The position numbers and the translations under genes are program-made. A DNA stretch of 64,000 nucleotides, taken from contig UQGL01000003.1 of assembly GCA_900540595.1 (NCBI GenBank), positions 1-64,000 on the forward strand, in the 5' to 3' direction. The notes below the pieces were generated by a model that did no database searches, had not been told where the DNA came from, and was given only the letters and a program-made list of their open reading frames with translations. This DNA is from an uncultured Oscillospiraceae bacterium (GTDB lineage Bacteria; Bacillota; Clostridia; Oscillospirales; Ruminococcaceae). Positions 21,738 to 30,990 of the stretch are shown here, in pieces. Within the stretch, counting starts at the first letter, position 1; every line of letters begins with the position of its first letter.

Positions 21738-21862
21738 ACGGCACACCGCCTTTCTTTTCAGAATATCATGTCTATTATAGTACAGCCGGTATTGTTTTGC
21801 AAACATCCCGCATAAAAGTTTACTAAGCCACCACAAAATACACAAGAAATGAGGAACCGAAA

Positions 21863-22771
21863 ATGTTGGAATATCGAGCCGAAGGTCTTTGCCGCAATGC
21901 GAACCATCTGAGCCGGGAGGAGCTGAGCCGCTGCATCGCCGGCGGCGAGGTGCTGCAAAGCACCGCCCTTGCCTACGATACCGACCGCCGCCTGCGGTTT
22001 GAGCTGGGCGGCATGCGGGGCATCATGCCCTTTGCCGACTGTGTAGACGCCGCGCCCGGCGAGACGGTCAAGGATATTGCCGTGCTGACCCGGGTGGGCC
22101 GCCCGACCTGCTTTGTCATTCTTGGCACCGAGTCTGACGAGAATGGAGAGGAATATTACTTACTCTCCCGCGCGGAGGCACAGCGCCGCTGCCGTGCGCA
22201 GTACCTTGACACGCTGGAGGCGGGCAGCGTCATTCCCTGCACCGTGACCCACATCGAAAACTTCGGAGCGTTCTGCGACATTGGCTGCGGCATTGCAGCG
22301 CTCCTGCCCATCGACTGCCTGTCGGTCAGCCGCATTGCCTCGCCTGCAGACCGGGTGCAGGTCGGCCAGCAGCTGCTCTGCGCGATTAAAAACCGCGATG
22401 CGCAGGGGCGCATCGTCCTGACCCTGCGGGAGCTTTTGGGCACCTGGAGCGAGAACGCCGCCTGCTTTGCCGCCGGGGAAACGGTTGTCGGCATTGTGCG
22501 CAGCGTTGAGGATTACGGCGTTTTTATCGAGATAGCGCCGAACCTTGCGGGTCTGGCTGAGGCAGATTCCATCCTGCGCCCCGGGCAGGCCGTGAGCGTG
22601 TACATCAAGAACATTTTGCCGGATAAGATGAAAATCAAGCTTGTGGTCGTGAACAAAAACCTGAACCAGCCCCTGCGGTTTGAGCCGCACTATTTTGTGA
22701 CGCGCGGGCGGCTTAAGCGGTGGACCTACTCGACCCCGCAGAGCCGCAAGCAGATCGAAACGGTCTTTTAG
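21863..22771 (+). CDS. S1-domain RNA-binding protein (RpsA-related)
   Basis: 302 aa. An N-terminal ~100-residue S1-like region is followed by two clearer S1 domains, at ~115-195 (GSVIPCTVTHIENFGAFCDI) and ~205-275 (GETVVGIVRSVEDYGVFIEI). Firmicutes often carry such short S1 homologues; they bind mRNA at the ribosome or act in RNA turnover. It is too short to be a full ribosomal protein S1. Divergent from the DUF951 gene. Confidence 0.8.
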   Translation: MLEYRAEGLCRNANHLSREELSRCIAGGEVLQSTALAYDTDRRLRFELGGMRGIMPFADCVDAAPGETVKDIAVLTRVGRPTCFVILGTESDENGEEYYLLSRAEAQRRCRAQYLDTLEAGSVIPCTVTHIENFGAFCDIGCGIAALLPIDCLSVSRIASPADRVQVGQQLLCAIKNRDAQGRIVLTLRELLGTWSENAACFAAGETVVGIVRSVEDYGVFIEIAPNLAGLAEADSILRPGQAVSVYIKNILPDKMKIKLVVVNKNLNQPLRFEPHYFVTRGRLKRWTYSTPQSRKQIETVF

Positions 22772-22806
22772 CTGTCCGATTTTTGTCACTTTGGCTTTTT
22801 CGCATC

Positions 22807-22835
22807 TTGCCACAGCCCGGCCGGGCGTGTATAAT
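22807..22835 (+). promoter_or_regulatory. Promoter of the DUF4364 gene
   Basis: TTGCCA (22807-22812), 17-nt spacer, TATAAT (22830-22835), 37 nt before the start codon. Confidence 0.6.
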
Positions 22836-22871
22836 ATTGGTAAACGAAAATTTCTTGAGGAAGTGATCCCG

Positions 22872-23447
22872 ATGGCAGAAGCATTTACCGCCGGTGTGCG
22901 CCCCGGCGGCCTTACAGACGACACGCAGATCCGTATGTTGCTCTGCTACCTTGTCAAAGTGGCAGGCCCGGTAAAGCACGAAACCCTGCAGGGCGCGCTT
23001 TTGCAGGAGCAGCTTGTCAACTATTTTGAGTTTGCCGATGCGCTTGCCGAGGTGGAAAAGCAGAAGCTTGTCACCGTGGACAGCGAGGGCCGGTATACCA
23101 TCACCCGCAAGGGCGCAACCGTGGCCGACACACTGGCCTACGACCTGCCCCGCACCGTGCGGGAGAGCGCCATCCGCGCCGTTATGCAGATCCGCAGCTG
23201 GAACCACCGCGCCGCCTCCAACCGCGCCGTTGTGCAGGAAACGGACGGCAAGTTCAGCGTTGTCTGCTCCATCGGCGATATGGGCAGCGATGTGTTCCGC
23301 ATGGAGCTGGCCATGCCCGACAAGCTGACCGCAGAGATGATCAAAAACAACTTTATCGCCCACGGCAGCGACATCTACCCCAAGCTGATGGATATGCTGA
23401 CCCAGCCCGGCAGTGAGGATGACAGACCGCCGGCAGCGCTGCAATAA
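22872..23447 (+). CDS. DUF4364 family winged-helix protein
   Basis: 191 aa. The N-terminus (LTDDTQIRMLLCYLVKVAGP, then ...NYFEFADALAEVEKQKLVTV and a 'GRYTITRKG' wing) is a winged helix; the rest matches DUF4364, a Clostridia family of probable regulators. The ATG at 22872 follows GAGGAAGTG; the longer frame overlaps the promoter. Stands alone with its own promoter. Confidence 0.82.
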   Translation: MAEAFTAGVRPGGLTDDTQIRMLLCYLVKVAGPVKHETLQGALLQEQLVNYFEFADALAEVEKQKLVTVDSEGRYTITRKGATVADTLAYDLPRTVRESAIRAVMQIRSWNHRAASNRAVVQETDGKFSVVCSIGDMGSDVFRMELAMPDKLTAEMIKNNFIAHGSDIYPKLMDMLTQPGSEDDRPPAALQ

Positions 23448-23450
23448 CAC

Positions 23451-23595
23451 CTTCCCCCGCGGGGGGAAGGTGGCGCGAAGCGCCGGATGAGGGGCGGCGT
23501 TATCACTATTACCCATAAATGGGTCGTAACGGCAAGTCCACCCCTCATCAGTCACCTGCGGTGACAGCTTCCCCCTCTGGGGAAGCCTTTCTCCC
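23451..23595. repeat. Dispersed repeat with 'cttccccc...ggggaag' ends
   Basis: Outer inverted segments (CTTCCCCC.. and ..GGGGGAAG, plus CCCCTCATC/GATGAGGGG) enclose ~60 bp. A relative lies at 58454-58592. MITE-like or structural repeat with no gene. Confidence 0.6.
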
Positions 23596-23638
23596 CTGCA
23601 CCCATACGGGTGCGGGGGATTTTTTTGTGCCATCCCCC

Positions 23639-23667
23639 TTGACAACTGTGTATAGTGTGTATATACT
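23639..23667 (+). promoter_or_regulatory. Promoter of the gntR-ABC operon
   Basis: TTGACA (23639-23644), 17-nt spacer, TATACT (23662-23667). GTGTATA/TATAC elements within and after it could be the GntR operator, giving autoregulation. Confidence 0.7.
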
Positions 23668-23712
23668 GTAAACATCGAATATGTACAGTTCGAGATAAAG
23701 GAGCTTCCTACC

Positions 23713-24084
23713 ATGCAGATTTATCTTTCCAATTCCGGGCAGGAGCCGATCTACGCGCAGATCACGCGGCAGATCAAGCAGCAGATCCTGTCCGGTGCGC
23801 TGCACCCCGGGGACGCGCTGCCCAGCATCCGCCTGCTGGCGAAGGAGCTGCGCATCAGCGTCATCACGACAAAGCGTGCGTATGAGGATCTTGAGCGCGA
23901 CGGCTTTATCCTGACCCAGCCGGGCCGGGGCAGCTTTGTCGCAGAGCAGAATCCCGCTCTGCTGCGTGAAGAACACTTAAAAAAAGTCGAGGACTGCCTG
24001 CAGGGCGCGGTGGACGCCGCGCGGTTGGGCGGTATCGGCTACGATGAGGTTGCAGAGACTCTGCGCCTTTTGTGGGAGGGCTGA
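23713..24084 (+). CDS. GntR-family regulator, YtrA type
   Basis: 123 aa: an N-terminal GntR winged helix (EPIYAQITRQIKQQILSGAL, then PSIRLLAKELRISVITTKRA) and the short C-terminal helices of the YtrA subfamily, without an effector domain. Such regulators repress the ABC transporter next to them and respond to cell-envelope antibiotics. AAAGGAGCTT precedes the ATG. 3 nt before the ABC ATPase gene. Confidence 0.9.
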   Translation: MQIYLSNSGQEPIYAQITRQIKQQILSGALHPGDALPSIRLLAKELRISVITTKRAYEDLERDGFILTQPGRGSFVAEQNPALLREEHLKKVEDCLQGAVDAARLGGIGYDEVAETLRLLWEG

Positions 24085-24087
24085 CCT

Positions 24088-24948
24088 ATGGCAGCAAACA
24101 CCGCCGCACTGCGCGGCATCACCAAGCGATATAAAAGCTTCACCCTCGGGCCAATCGACCTGTCCGTACCTGCAGGCAGCATCGTGGGCCTGATCGGCGA
24201 GAACGGCGCAGGCAAAACAACACTGTTAAAAATACTGTGCGGTGTCAACCGGGCGGATGACGGCACGATGGAACTGCTGGGCGGCTCCCCCGCTGACCCC
24301 GCCGCCCGCGCCGGAATCGGCGTCGTGTTTGAGGATGCGTTTTTCTATGAGGGCTTTACCGCCGCACAGGTCGGGCGCAGCCTTGCGGGCGTGTTCGGGG
24401 CGCGGTGGCGCGATGAAGCCTTTGCCGCGTATCTGCGGCGCTTCGGGCTGGACGCCGGCAAAAAACTCAAGGAATACAGCCGCGGCATGCGGTTAAAACT
24501 GAGTCTGGCTGCAGCGCTGGCCCATGACCCCGAGCTTCTGGTGCTGGACGAGGCCACGGCGGGGCTTGACCCTGTGGTGCGCGGTGACCTGCTGGACCTG
24601 TTTTTGGAGTTCATCCAGGACGAGCGGCACAGCATTGTCATGAGCAGCCACATCACCGCCGATTTGGAACAGGTGGCAGATTCTATCACCTACCTGCACA
24701 ATGGGCAGCTGCTGTTTCACGAGAACAAGGACGAGCTGTTGCAAAGCTACGGCGTGCTGCACTGCGGCGAGGATGTACTGACTTCCCTGCCCGCCGGGCT
24801 GGTGGTGTTCACCAGGCGCGGGGCCTATGGGTGTGAAAGTTTGGTCAGGGAACGGCGCACCGTGCAGGAGCTTTTGCCGGAGGCCGTCTGCGACGCGGCA
24901 AGGCTCGATGATATTATGCGGTTTTACAGCGGGAGGGATGCACAATGA
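24088..24948 (+). CDS. ABC transporter ATP-binding protein
   Basis: 286 aa. Walker A GENGAGKTT at ~38, signature-type YSRGMRLKLSLAAAL at ~131 and Walker B LLVLDEATAGLDP at ~150. The C-terminal ~80 residues vary, as in YtrB/BcrA-type drug or antibiotic exporters. Pairs with the ABC-2 permease that follows with a 4-nt overlap, and is under the GntR regulator ahead of it. Substrate unknown. Confidence 0.92.
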   Translation: MAANTAALRGITKRYKSFTLGPIDLSVPAGSIVGLIGENGAGKTTLLKILCGVNRADDGTMELLGGSPADPAARAGIGVVFEDAFFYEGFTAAQVGRSLAGVFGARWRDEAFAAYLRRFGLDAGKKLKEYSRGMRLKLSLAAALAHDPELLVLDEATAGLDPVVRGDLLDLFLEFIQDERHSIVMSSHITADLEQVADSITYLHNGQLLFHENKDELLQSYGVLHCGEDVLTSLPAGLVVFTRRGAYGCESLVRERRTVQELLPEAVCDAARLDDIMRFYSGRDAQ

Positions 24949-25607
24949 AGGGGCTTTTATATAAAGAATGGGCCATTCTGACAAGTTCCTACAAACAGTC
25001 TGTATTTTTTATCGCGTTCCTCTACGGCGGCATCAGCATTCTGACCGGGCAGACCGGGATGGCCTATGCATTGCTCGTTGTATTTTCTATTCTGATCACC
25101 TCCACGATTTCGTTTGACGAGAACTCCCATTGGGACATCTACGCCCGCACGCTGCCCGTAACACCCGCGCAGCTTGTGGGCAGCAAATACCTGTTTGGGC
25201 TGTGCGGGCTGGCGCTGGGCACAGTGTGTACGGTGCTGATCGTGGCACTGAACAATGTGCTGCCGCCTCTGCTGTTCCGGCACACCGCGTATAAAGTACC
25301 GCCCCTCGAGTGTCTGGCAGCCCTGCTGGCCTGCGGCAGCATGGCGCTGCTGTTGGTCGCGCTTTTGCTGCCGCTGTCCTATCGGTTCAACAGTGTTAAG
25401 GCCCGCAGCTGGTTGTTTCTGATCATCGGTGTGCTCGGCGGTTGTATTGGGCTGGTCGCTTCCGTCTCGCCCGATTTGATGCAGCTGTTCAATGCCTCCG
25501 ACGAAGTGCTGCTGACGGGGCTGGTTGCAGCGTTTGTGGGGCTGCTGGCGGTGTATTTTGTGAGCTATAAGGTATGCGTAGGGATTTATAAGCGGAAGGA
25601 ATACTGA
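24945..25607 (+). CDS. ABC-2 type membrane permease
   Basis: 220 aa with about six membrane segments (e.g. ~17-57, ~75-105, ~125-150, ~160-180, ~195-215) and few polar loops, as in ABC-2 permeases of the YtrC/BcrB kind. Partner of the preceding ATPase; probably exports or extracts an envelope-active compound. Last gene of the operon. Confidence 0.85.
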   Translation: MKGLLYKEWAILTSSYKQSVFFIAFLYGGISILTGQTGMAYALLVVFSILITSTISFDENSHWDIYARTLPVTPAQLVGSKYLFGLCGLALGTVCTVLIVALNNVLPPLLFRHTAYKVPPLECLAALLACGSMALLLVALLLPLSYRFNSVKARSWLFLIIGVLGGCIGLVASVSPDLMQLFNASDEVLLTGLVAAFVGLLAVYFVSYKVCVGIYKRKEY

Positions 25608-25627
25608 GTTCCTGCCGCAATGTGCCC

Positions 25628-25696
25628 GGGCGGATATAGAATCCGCCCCTACGTGTGTGGGCGGCTCCCCTGCGGGCGAGCAATGCTCGCCCCTAC
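25628..25696. repeat. Two dispersed palindromes (copies 2 and 3)
   Basis: A 'gcggatatagaatccgcccctac' unit at 25628-25652 and a 'gggcgagcaatgctcgcccctac' unit at 25674-25696, both ending in the same cccctac tail. Confidence 0.8.
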
Positions 25697-25713
25697 AAGG
25701 GAGACTTTATAAC

Positions 25714-25753
25714 AAAAAATCCTGTGTCCTTTTGCGGACACAGGATTTTTTAG
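25714..25753. terminator. Bidirectional terminator between the ABC-2 and liv operons
   Basis: AAAAATCCTGTGTCC and its complement round a ttttgc loop, with A and T tracts on both sides. Serves livF on the minus strand and probably the plus-strand operon too. Confidence 0.8.
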
Positions 25754-25760
25754 TATGCAC

Positions 25761-26480
25761 TTATTCGCAGCCCAGATACGCCTTGCGGACCTCGATGTTG
25801 TTGGCAAGCTCGGTGGCTTCGCCCTCCATCTTGATGGTGCCGGTTTCCAGAACATAGGCGCGGTTGGCGATCTCCAGCGCCATCTTGGCGTTCTGCTCGA
25901 CCAGCAGCACGGTCACACCGTTGCGGTTGACCTGACGGATGATCTTGAATATCTCCTTGACCAGCAGCGGAGACAGACCCATGGACGGCTCATCCAGCAA
26001 CAGCATCTTCGGCTTGCACATCAGGGCGCGGCCCATGGCCAGCATCTGCTGCTCACCGCCGGAAAGCGTACCGGCGGGCTGGTTGCGGCGCTCCTTCAGG
26101 CGCGGCAGCAGGTCAAACACCATGTCGAAATCGTTCTGGATGGCCTCCTTGCCGTCACGGCGGGTGTAGGCACCCATCTGCAGGTTCTGCTGCACGGTCA
26201 GGCCGCTGAATACACGGCGGCCCTCCGGCACCTGTGCCAAGCCCAGGCGGATGATCTTGTGCGCCTCCATCTTGCTGATGGTCTGGCCGCAATAGTCGAT
26301 CTCACCGCTCTGCAGCTTCAGCAGGCCGCTGATTGCGTGCATCGTGGTTGTCTTGCCGGCGCCGTTGGCACCGATCAGGGTGACGATCTCGCCCTCATTG
26401 ACATGGAAGGACACATCCTTGATGGCGTGGATCGAGCCGTAGTAAACATTGATATTTTTGACAGAAAGCATCTCGCCCAT
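25761..26480 (-). CDS. livF: branched-chain amino-acid ABC transporter ATPase LivF
   Basis: 239 aa, the usual LivF length. Walker A GANGAGKTT, signature LSGGEQQMLAMGRAL, Walker B LLLDEPSMGLSP, and the LivF-specific 'PEGRRVFSGLTV' block. With LivG it powers uptake of leucine, isoleucine and valine. Last gene of livKHMGF, 2 nt after livG. Confidence 0.95.
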   Translation of the reverse strand: MGEMLSVKNINVYYGSIHAIKDVSFHVNEGEIVTLIGANGAGKTTTMHAISGLLKLQSGEIDYCGQTISKMEAHKIIRLGLAQVPEGRRVFSGLTVQQNLQMGAYTRRDGKEAIQNDFDMVFDLLPRLKERRNQPAGTLSGGEQQMLAMGRALMCKPKMLLLDEPSMGLSPLLVKEIFKIIRQVNRNGVTVLLVEQNAKMALEIANRAYVLETGTIKMEGEATELANNIEVRKAYLGCE

Positions 26481-26482
26481 CG

Positions 26483-27244
26483 TCAGTCACCTCCCAGATA
26501 TGCCGCAATGACCTTCGGGTTGTTGCGGATGGCCTTGCCGTCACCGCGGGCGATCACACGGCCGTAATCCAGCACAGTAATCTCCTCGCAGATGCCCATG
26601 ACAAAGTTCATATCATGCTCGATAAGCAGGATGGCCACACCGAACTGGTCGCGCACGCTGTGGATGGTGTGCATCAGTTCTTCCGTCTCGTTGGGGTTCA
26701 TGCCGGCGGCAGGCTCGTCCAGCAGCAGCAGCTTCGGGTTTGTGGCCAGCGCGCGGGCAATCTCCAGCTTGCGCTGCTTGCCGTAGGGCAGCTGGCTGGC
26801 CTTGTAATGTGCCTCCCTGTCAAGGTCAAAGATTTTGAGCAGCTTCATTGCCTCGCGGTTCATCTCATGCTCTTTTTCCTTGTAGGCGGGCAGGCGCAGG
26901 ATGCCGGTCCACATACCGTATTTGATCTGGTTGTGCAAACCGACCTTGACATTGTCCAGCACCGTCATCTCATTGAACAGACGGATATTCTGGAAGGTGC
27001 GGGCAATGCCGGACTTGCTGATAAGCTCGGGGTTCTGGCCGGTGATGTCCTTGCCGTCCAGAATGATATTGCCCTCAGTGGGCTTGTAAACGCCGGTCAG
27101 CATATTAAAGACCGTGGTTTTGCCCGCACCGTTGGGGCCGATCAGGCCGTACAGATGGCCCTTTTCAATCGAGAGATCAAGCTGCGCAACGGCCTGCAGG
27201 CCGCCGAACGCAATACCCAGGTTACTGACTTCCAGCAATGCCAT
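26483..27244 (-). CDS. livG: branched-chain amino-acid ABC transporter ATPase LivG
   Basis: 253 aa. Walker A GPNGAGKTT, 'GIARTFQNIRLFNEMTVLDN' (LivG block), Walker B LLLDEPAAGMNP. The signature motif is altered to 'LPYGKQRKLEIARAL', the normal LivG form. Directly abuts livM. Confidence 0.95.
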   Translation of the reverse strand: MALLEVSNLGIAFGGLQAVAQLDLSIEKGHLYGLIGPNGAGKTTVFNMLTGVYKPTEGNIILDGKDITGQNPELISKSGIARTFQNIRLFNEMTVLDNVKVGLHNQIKYGMWTGILRLPAYKEKEHEMNREAMKLLKIFDLDREAHYKASQLPYGKQRKLEIARALATNPKLLLLDEPAAGMNPNETEELMHTIHSVRDQFGVAILLIEHDMNFVMGICEEITVLDYGRVIARGDGKAIRNNPKVIAAYLGGD

Positions 27245-28324
27245 TTACGCCACCCCCTTTTTCTCTTTTGCTGCTTTTGTGTCCGTGCCTTCTTTGCGGA
27301 AGCGCGCCGTCAGCCGCTTGCGCAGAGCGATCATTTCAGGACTCTGGTTGAAGATCATGACCACGATCAGCACGATCGCATAGATCAGCATCCGGTAATC
27401 GTTCATGCTGCGCAGCAGCTCCGGCAGAACCGTCAGCACTGTGGCCGCAATGACCGAGCCGCGCAGACTGCCGATGCCGCCCAGAACGACAAACACCAGA
27501 ATCAGGATGGAGGTGTTGTAATCGAACTTTTTTGCGACCAGCGAGGAATAGTTCAGCGCGTACAATACGCCCGCCACGCCCGCAAAGACAGCGGAGGTCA
27601 CAAAGGCCATGAGCTTGTACTTCGTGATGGGGATGCCGACCGAGCGGGCGGCGATCTCATTGTCACGGATGGCCGTAATGGCACGGCCCGCACGGGAGTT
27701 GACGAGATTGAGGATGACCAGCAGCGTGATGATGACCAGCACGATGCCGATGGTGAAGGTGGACGCCTTTTTGATGCCGGTAATGCCCATGGCGCCGTTG
27801 ATAAGGACCTTGCCGTCCGCCTCAAGGTTCAGTGAGGCAGAATCCTTGAGCGAGAAGTGAAGCCCGCGGGAATCCAGACCAAGGTAGCAGGCGTTCATAA
27901 CATTCTTGACGATCTCACCGAAGGCCAGCGTCACGATGGCCAGATAGTCGCCGGACAGACGCAGAACGGGGATGCCGACAAGGAAGCCGAACAGACCGGC
28001 CACCACGCCGCCGACCACGAAGGCCAGCAGCATTGCCAGCGGCTGCGGTGCGGTTTCGTGCAGCACCACATAGACCAGCGTGCCGGAGAAGGCACCCACG
28101 CTCATGAAGCCCGCATGGCCGAGGCTCAGCTCACCAAGGATGCCGACAGTCAGGTTCAGCGAGACCGCCAGAATGACATAGGCACAGATGGGCACCAACT
28201 GACCGGAGAAGGAGTTGGTCAGCAGCCCCACCCCGCCCAGAATCTGGATAAAGATATAAAAGCCGACCACGATGCTCAGCGTGACGAGATTGCTCTTGGT
28301 GGACTTCTTCATATTTTTCAACAT
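27245..28324 (-). CDS. livM: branched-chain amino-acid ABC transporter permease LivM
   Basis: 359 aa with about eight to ten membrane segments and the LivM loop 'SGDYLAIVTLAFGEIVKN' and 'LSLGHAGFMSVGAF'. ATG at 28324 follows GAGGTG; the frame's earlier start is rejected. Forms the channel with LivH. Confidence 0.93.
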   Translation of the reverse strand: MLKNMKKSTKSNLVTLSIVVGFYIFIQILGGVGLLTNSFSGQLVPICAYVILAVSLNLTVGILGELSLGHAGFMSVGAFSGTLVYVVLHETAPQPLAMLLAFVVGGVVAGLFGFLVGIPVLRLSGDYLAIVTLAFGEIVKNVMNACYLGLDSRGLHFSLKDSASLNLEADGKVLINGAMGITGIKKASTFTIGIVLVIITLLVILNLVNSRAGRAITAIRDNEIAARSVGIPITKYKLMAFVTSAVFAGVAGVLYALNYSSLVAKKFDYNTSILILVFVVLGGIGSLRGSVIAATVLTVLPELLRSMNDYRMLIYAIVLIVVMIFNQSPEMIALRKRLTARFRKEGTDTKAAKEKKGVA

Positions 28325-28334
28325 AACTGCCACC

Positions 28335-29219
28335 TCAAACCTTCACATTGACTTTCTTGCCCAGCAGGCCGGTAGGCTTGACGATCAGCACCACGACCAG
28401 CACCAGAAAAACGATAGCATCGGACAGCTGCGTCGAAATATAGGCCTTGCTCAGGTTCTCGATGATACCCAGCAGGATGCCGCCCAGAAACGCGCCCGGG
28501 ATCGAGCCGATGCCGCCGAAAACCGCTGCCACGAACGCCTTGATGCCGGGCATGGCACCGGTGGTGGGCTGCAGCGTCGGATAGGAGGAGCAGAGCAGCG
28601 CACCGGCCACAGCCGCCAGCGCAGAGCCGATGGCGAAGGTCAGCGAGATCGTTGCGTTGACATTGACGCCCATCAGCTGGGCCGCGCCGCGATCCTCGGA
28701 CACGGCAAGCATGGCATGACCGGCGGGGGTGTTGTTGACGAACCAGATCAGGACCGCCATGATGACAACGCAGGCAATGATCGTCACGACCGTTTCAACC
28801 GAGATGGTCAGCTGCCCGTCAAAGAGGCTGATCGGCTTCAGACCGGCGACAACGGAGGTAAAGCTCTTGGGGTTGGAGGTCCAGGCCAGCTGCGCCACCT
28901 GCTGCAGCAGATAGCTGACGCCGATTGCTGTGATCAGGACAGCCAGAGACGGAGCCTCGCGCAGGGGGCGGTAGGCGATGCGCTCTACCGTGACGCCGAG
29001 CAGCGTGCAGACTACCATCGACAGGACGATGGCCAGCACCGGGTTCATGCCTGCAGAGCCGAAGGCAAAAAAGACAACATAGCTGCCGATCATGATGACA
29101 TCGCCGTGGGCGAAGTTCAACATCTTGGCAATGCCGTAGACCATGGTATAGCCCAGTGCGATCAATGCGTAGACACTGCCCAGACTGATGCCGTTGATCA
29201 GATAGGATAAAAACTGCAT
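28335..29219 (-). CDS. livH: branched-chain amino-acid ABC transporter permease LivH
   Basis: 294 aa membrane protein with the LivH signatures 'NGISLGSVYALIALGYTMVY', 'NFAHGDVIMIGSYV' and 'GLDSIP'-like C-terminal loop (VFGGIGSIPGAFLGG). ATG at 29219 has GAGGTG 9 nt upstream; a GTG four codons before overlaps that site. 10 nt before livM. Confidence 0.94.
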   Translation of the reverse strand: MQFLSYLINGISLGSVYALIALGYTMVYGIAKMLNFAHGDVIMIGSYVVFFAFGSAGMNPVLAIVLSMVVCTLLGVTVERIAYRPLREAPSLAVLITAIGVSYLLQQVAQLAWTSNPKSFTSVVAGLKPISLFDGQLTISVETVVTIIACVVIMAVLIWFVNNTPAGHAMLAVSEDRGAAQLMGVNVNATISLTFAIGSALAAVAGALLCSSYPTLQPTTGAMPGIKAFVAAVFGGIGSIPGAFLGGILLGIIENLSKAYISTQLSDAIVFLVLVVVLIVKPTGLLGKKVNVKV

Positions 29220-29394
29220 TGCGTAATACACCTCACTCTATTTTTCTCCCCTGCCGATTGTTGTTTGCCGCAAGCGCACAGGAAAATATGAGTTCATAGT
29301 AGCACAAATCCTTCGCCAAAACAATGGCTTTTGTTGTTTTTCCTCAAAAAACAAATGTTTTTGCAGAAAACGCTCGATGCCGTAATAATAAAAG

Positions 29395-29432
29395 AGGGGA
29401 GCTGCCGAACCTTATGTCCGGCAGTCCCCCCT
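29395..29432 (-). terminator. Terminator/attenuator between livK and livH
   Basis: GGGGGACTGCCG and complement with TCTTTTATT on the minus strand, about 40 nt past livK. Lets the binding protein be made in excess over the membrane parts. Confidence 0.75.
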
Positions 29433-29469
29433 GGCAACGAAATAATCAGTTTACCTGTGCCGCAGCGGG

Positions 29470-30696
29470 TTACATAGCTGCGTAAGCGCCGTCCTTGATC
29501 ACAACAGCCTTAGGAGCCTTGGAAACCGCACCGGAGGCATCCCAGGTCATGCCCTCGCCGGTCAGACCGTCAAAGGTCATGCTGGTGAACTGAGCCTTGA
29601 GAGCATCGCAGATGTCAGAGGCATCCATGTCGCCGTTGATGCCGCCGGCAACCGCAGCCTGATAGATGGCGTAGACGACATCGTAAGCATCGGCAGCGAA
29701 CTGGTTCGGGGTGTCACCGTAGGCCTCCTTGTAAGCGGAGACAAAGGCCTGCGTCTTTTCATCCTGTGCGTCTGCAGCGAACGGGGTCAGGAGCATCAGA
29801 CCCTCGGCCAGAGAGGTGTCAAAGCCCTCAATGGTCAGGATGCCGTCCATACCGTCGCAGCCGAAGAAGACAGGCGCATAGCCGCTCTTGTTGGCGGCAA
29901 TCAGGATCTGAGAAGCCTCCTGATAGTAGATGGGCAGGAATACGAGATCAGCACCGGCCTGCTGGCACTTGGCAACCTGCGTGGACAGGTCAGACTTGTT
30001 GTCAGCGGTGAAGGCCTCTGCGGCAACGATCTCCAGCCCCTTGGCATCGGCCTCGGCCTTGAACTTCTCATAAATACCGGAAGAATAGGCATCGGAGGAG
30101 TCATAGATGATGCCGACCTTGGTGCCGAGCTTGTTCTCTGCGATATAATCTGCGGAGGCAACGCCCTGGTTGGGGTCGGTAAAGCAGATCTGGAACACAT
30201 TGTCGCCGCTCTCGATGACAGCGGGCGCAGAAGCGGAAGGCGTCATCATAAACAGGTTGTCATTGGCGGTCTCGGCGGCAACGGCAATGGACGGGGTGGT
30301 GGTGACAGGGCCGGCCAGAACCTGCAGGCCCCAGTCCTTCAGGGTGTTGTAGGCGTTGACGCTCTTCTCGGCGTCATGCTCATCGTCCTCGAACTTCCAC
30401 TCAAAGACATCGCTGCCGTTGGCGGCGTTGATCTCCTTGACGGCCAGCTCCTCGGCGTTCTTAACGGCCTGACCGTAGATGGCGGCGCCGCCGGTAACAG
30501 GGCCAATACCGCCGATCTTGATGGGGGTGCCGGTGTAAGCGCCGGAGCCCTCACCTGCTGCCTCGGTGGTAGCGGCGGTAGAAGCTGCCTCAGAGGCAGC
30601 CTCGGAAGAAGCAGTGTCAGTAGATGCGGTGGAGCCGCAGGCGGCCAGGCTCATGACCATAGAGGCTGCGAGCACAGAGCTAACGAGTTTTTTCAT
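29470..30696 (-). CDS. livK: branched-chain amino-acid binding lipoprotein LivK
   Basis: 408 aa. Signal peptide MKKLVSSVLAASMVMSLAAC with lipobox LAAC, then an Ala/Ser/Thr/Glu linker and a periplasmic-binding type I fold (PIKIGGIGPVTGGAAIYGQA...). It captures branched-chain or related amino acids at the cell surface for LivHMGF. ATG at 30696 has AGGAGG upstream; an earlier ATG is out of frame, and a longer frame adds a non-signal-like extension. Confidence 0.93.
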   Translation of the reverse strand: MKKLVSSVLAASMVMSLAACGSTASTDTASSEAASEAASTAATTEAAGEGSGAYTGTPIKIGGIGPVTGGAAIYGQAVKNAEELAVKEINAANGSDVFEWKFEDDEHDAEKSVNAYNTLKDWGLQVLAGPVTTTPSIAVAAETANDNLFMMTPSASAPAVIESGDNVFQICFTDPNQGVASADYIAENKLGTKVGIIYDSSDAYSSGIYEKFKAEADAKGLEIVAAEAFTADNKSDLSTQVAKCQQAGADLVFLPIYYQEASQILIAANKSGYAPVFFGCDGMDGILTIEGFDTSLAEGLMLLTPFAADAQDEKTQAFVSAYKEAYGDTPNQFAADAYDVVYAIYQAAVAGGINGDMDASDICDALKAQFTSMTFDGLTGEGMTWDASGAVSKAPKAVVIKDGAYAAM

Positions 30697-30922
30697 ATGT
30701 ACATTCCCTCCTGATATGCAAGCGGCAGTAATGGGTTCGCACAACCCCTGCCGTTTCATTGACTAAATTATAATCTTTTGTTCACAAAAATGCAATAATA
30801 CAATTCAACAGTGTTCTGCTGTCAAATTCCCGCCTTTATGGGGGATTTTCACAAATTTGTATTACAAAATATTATCAACTTTACCTATTGACATTTTAGC
30901 GCAGCTTTTTTATGTAAAAGAC

Positions 30923-30951
30923 TTGAAAAACACCGCAGAATTTGTCATAAT
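30923..30951 (+). promoter_or_regulatory. Promoter of xpt
   Basis: TTGAAA (30923-30928), 17-nt spacer, CATAAT (30946-30951), 40 nt before the xpt start. A second TTGACA at 30889 has a poor -10. The leader from the proximal promoter is too short for a purine riboswitch. Confidence 0.55.
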
Positions 30952-30990
30952 AGAATGAAAATCGGATTTGTGAAAGGGGCATCAGCGCAG

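Noticed and set aside
30891..30990. Purine riboswitch upstream of xpt
   Set aside because: The leader from the best promoter is under 40 nt, and the conserved loop sequences of the purine aptamer are not seen.
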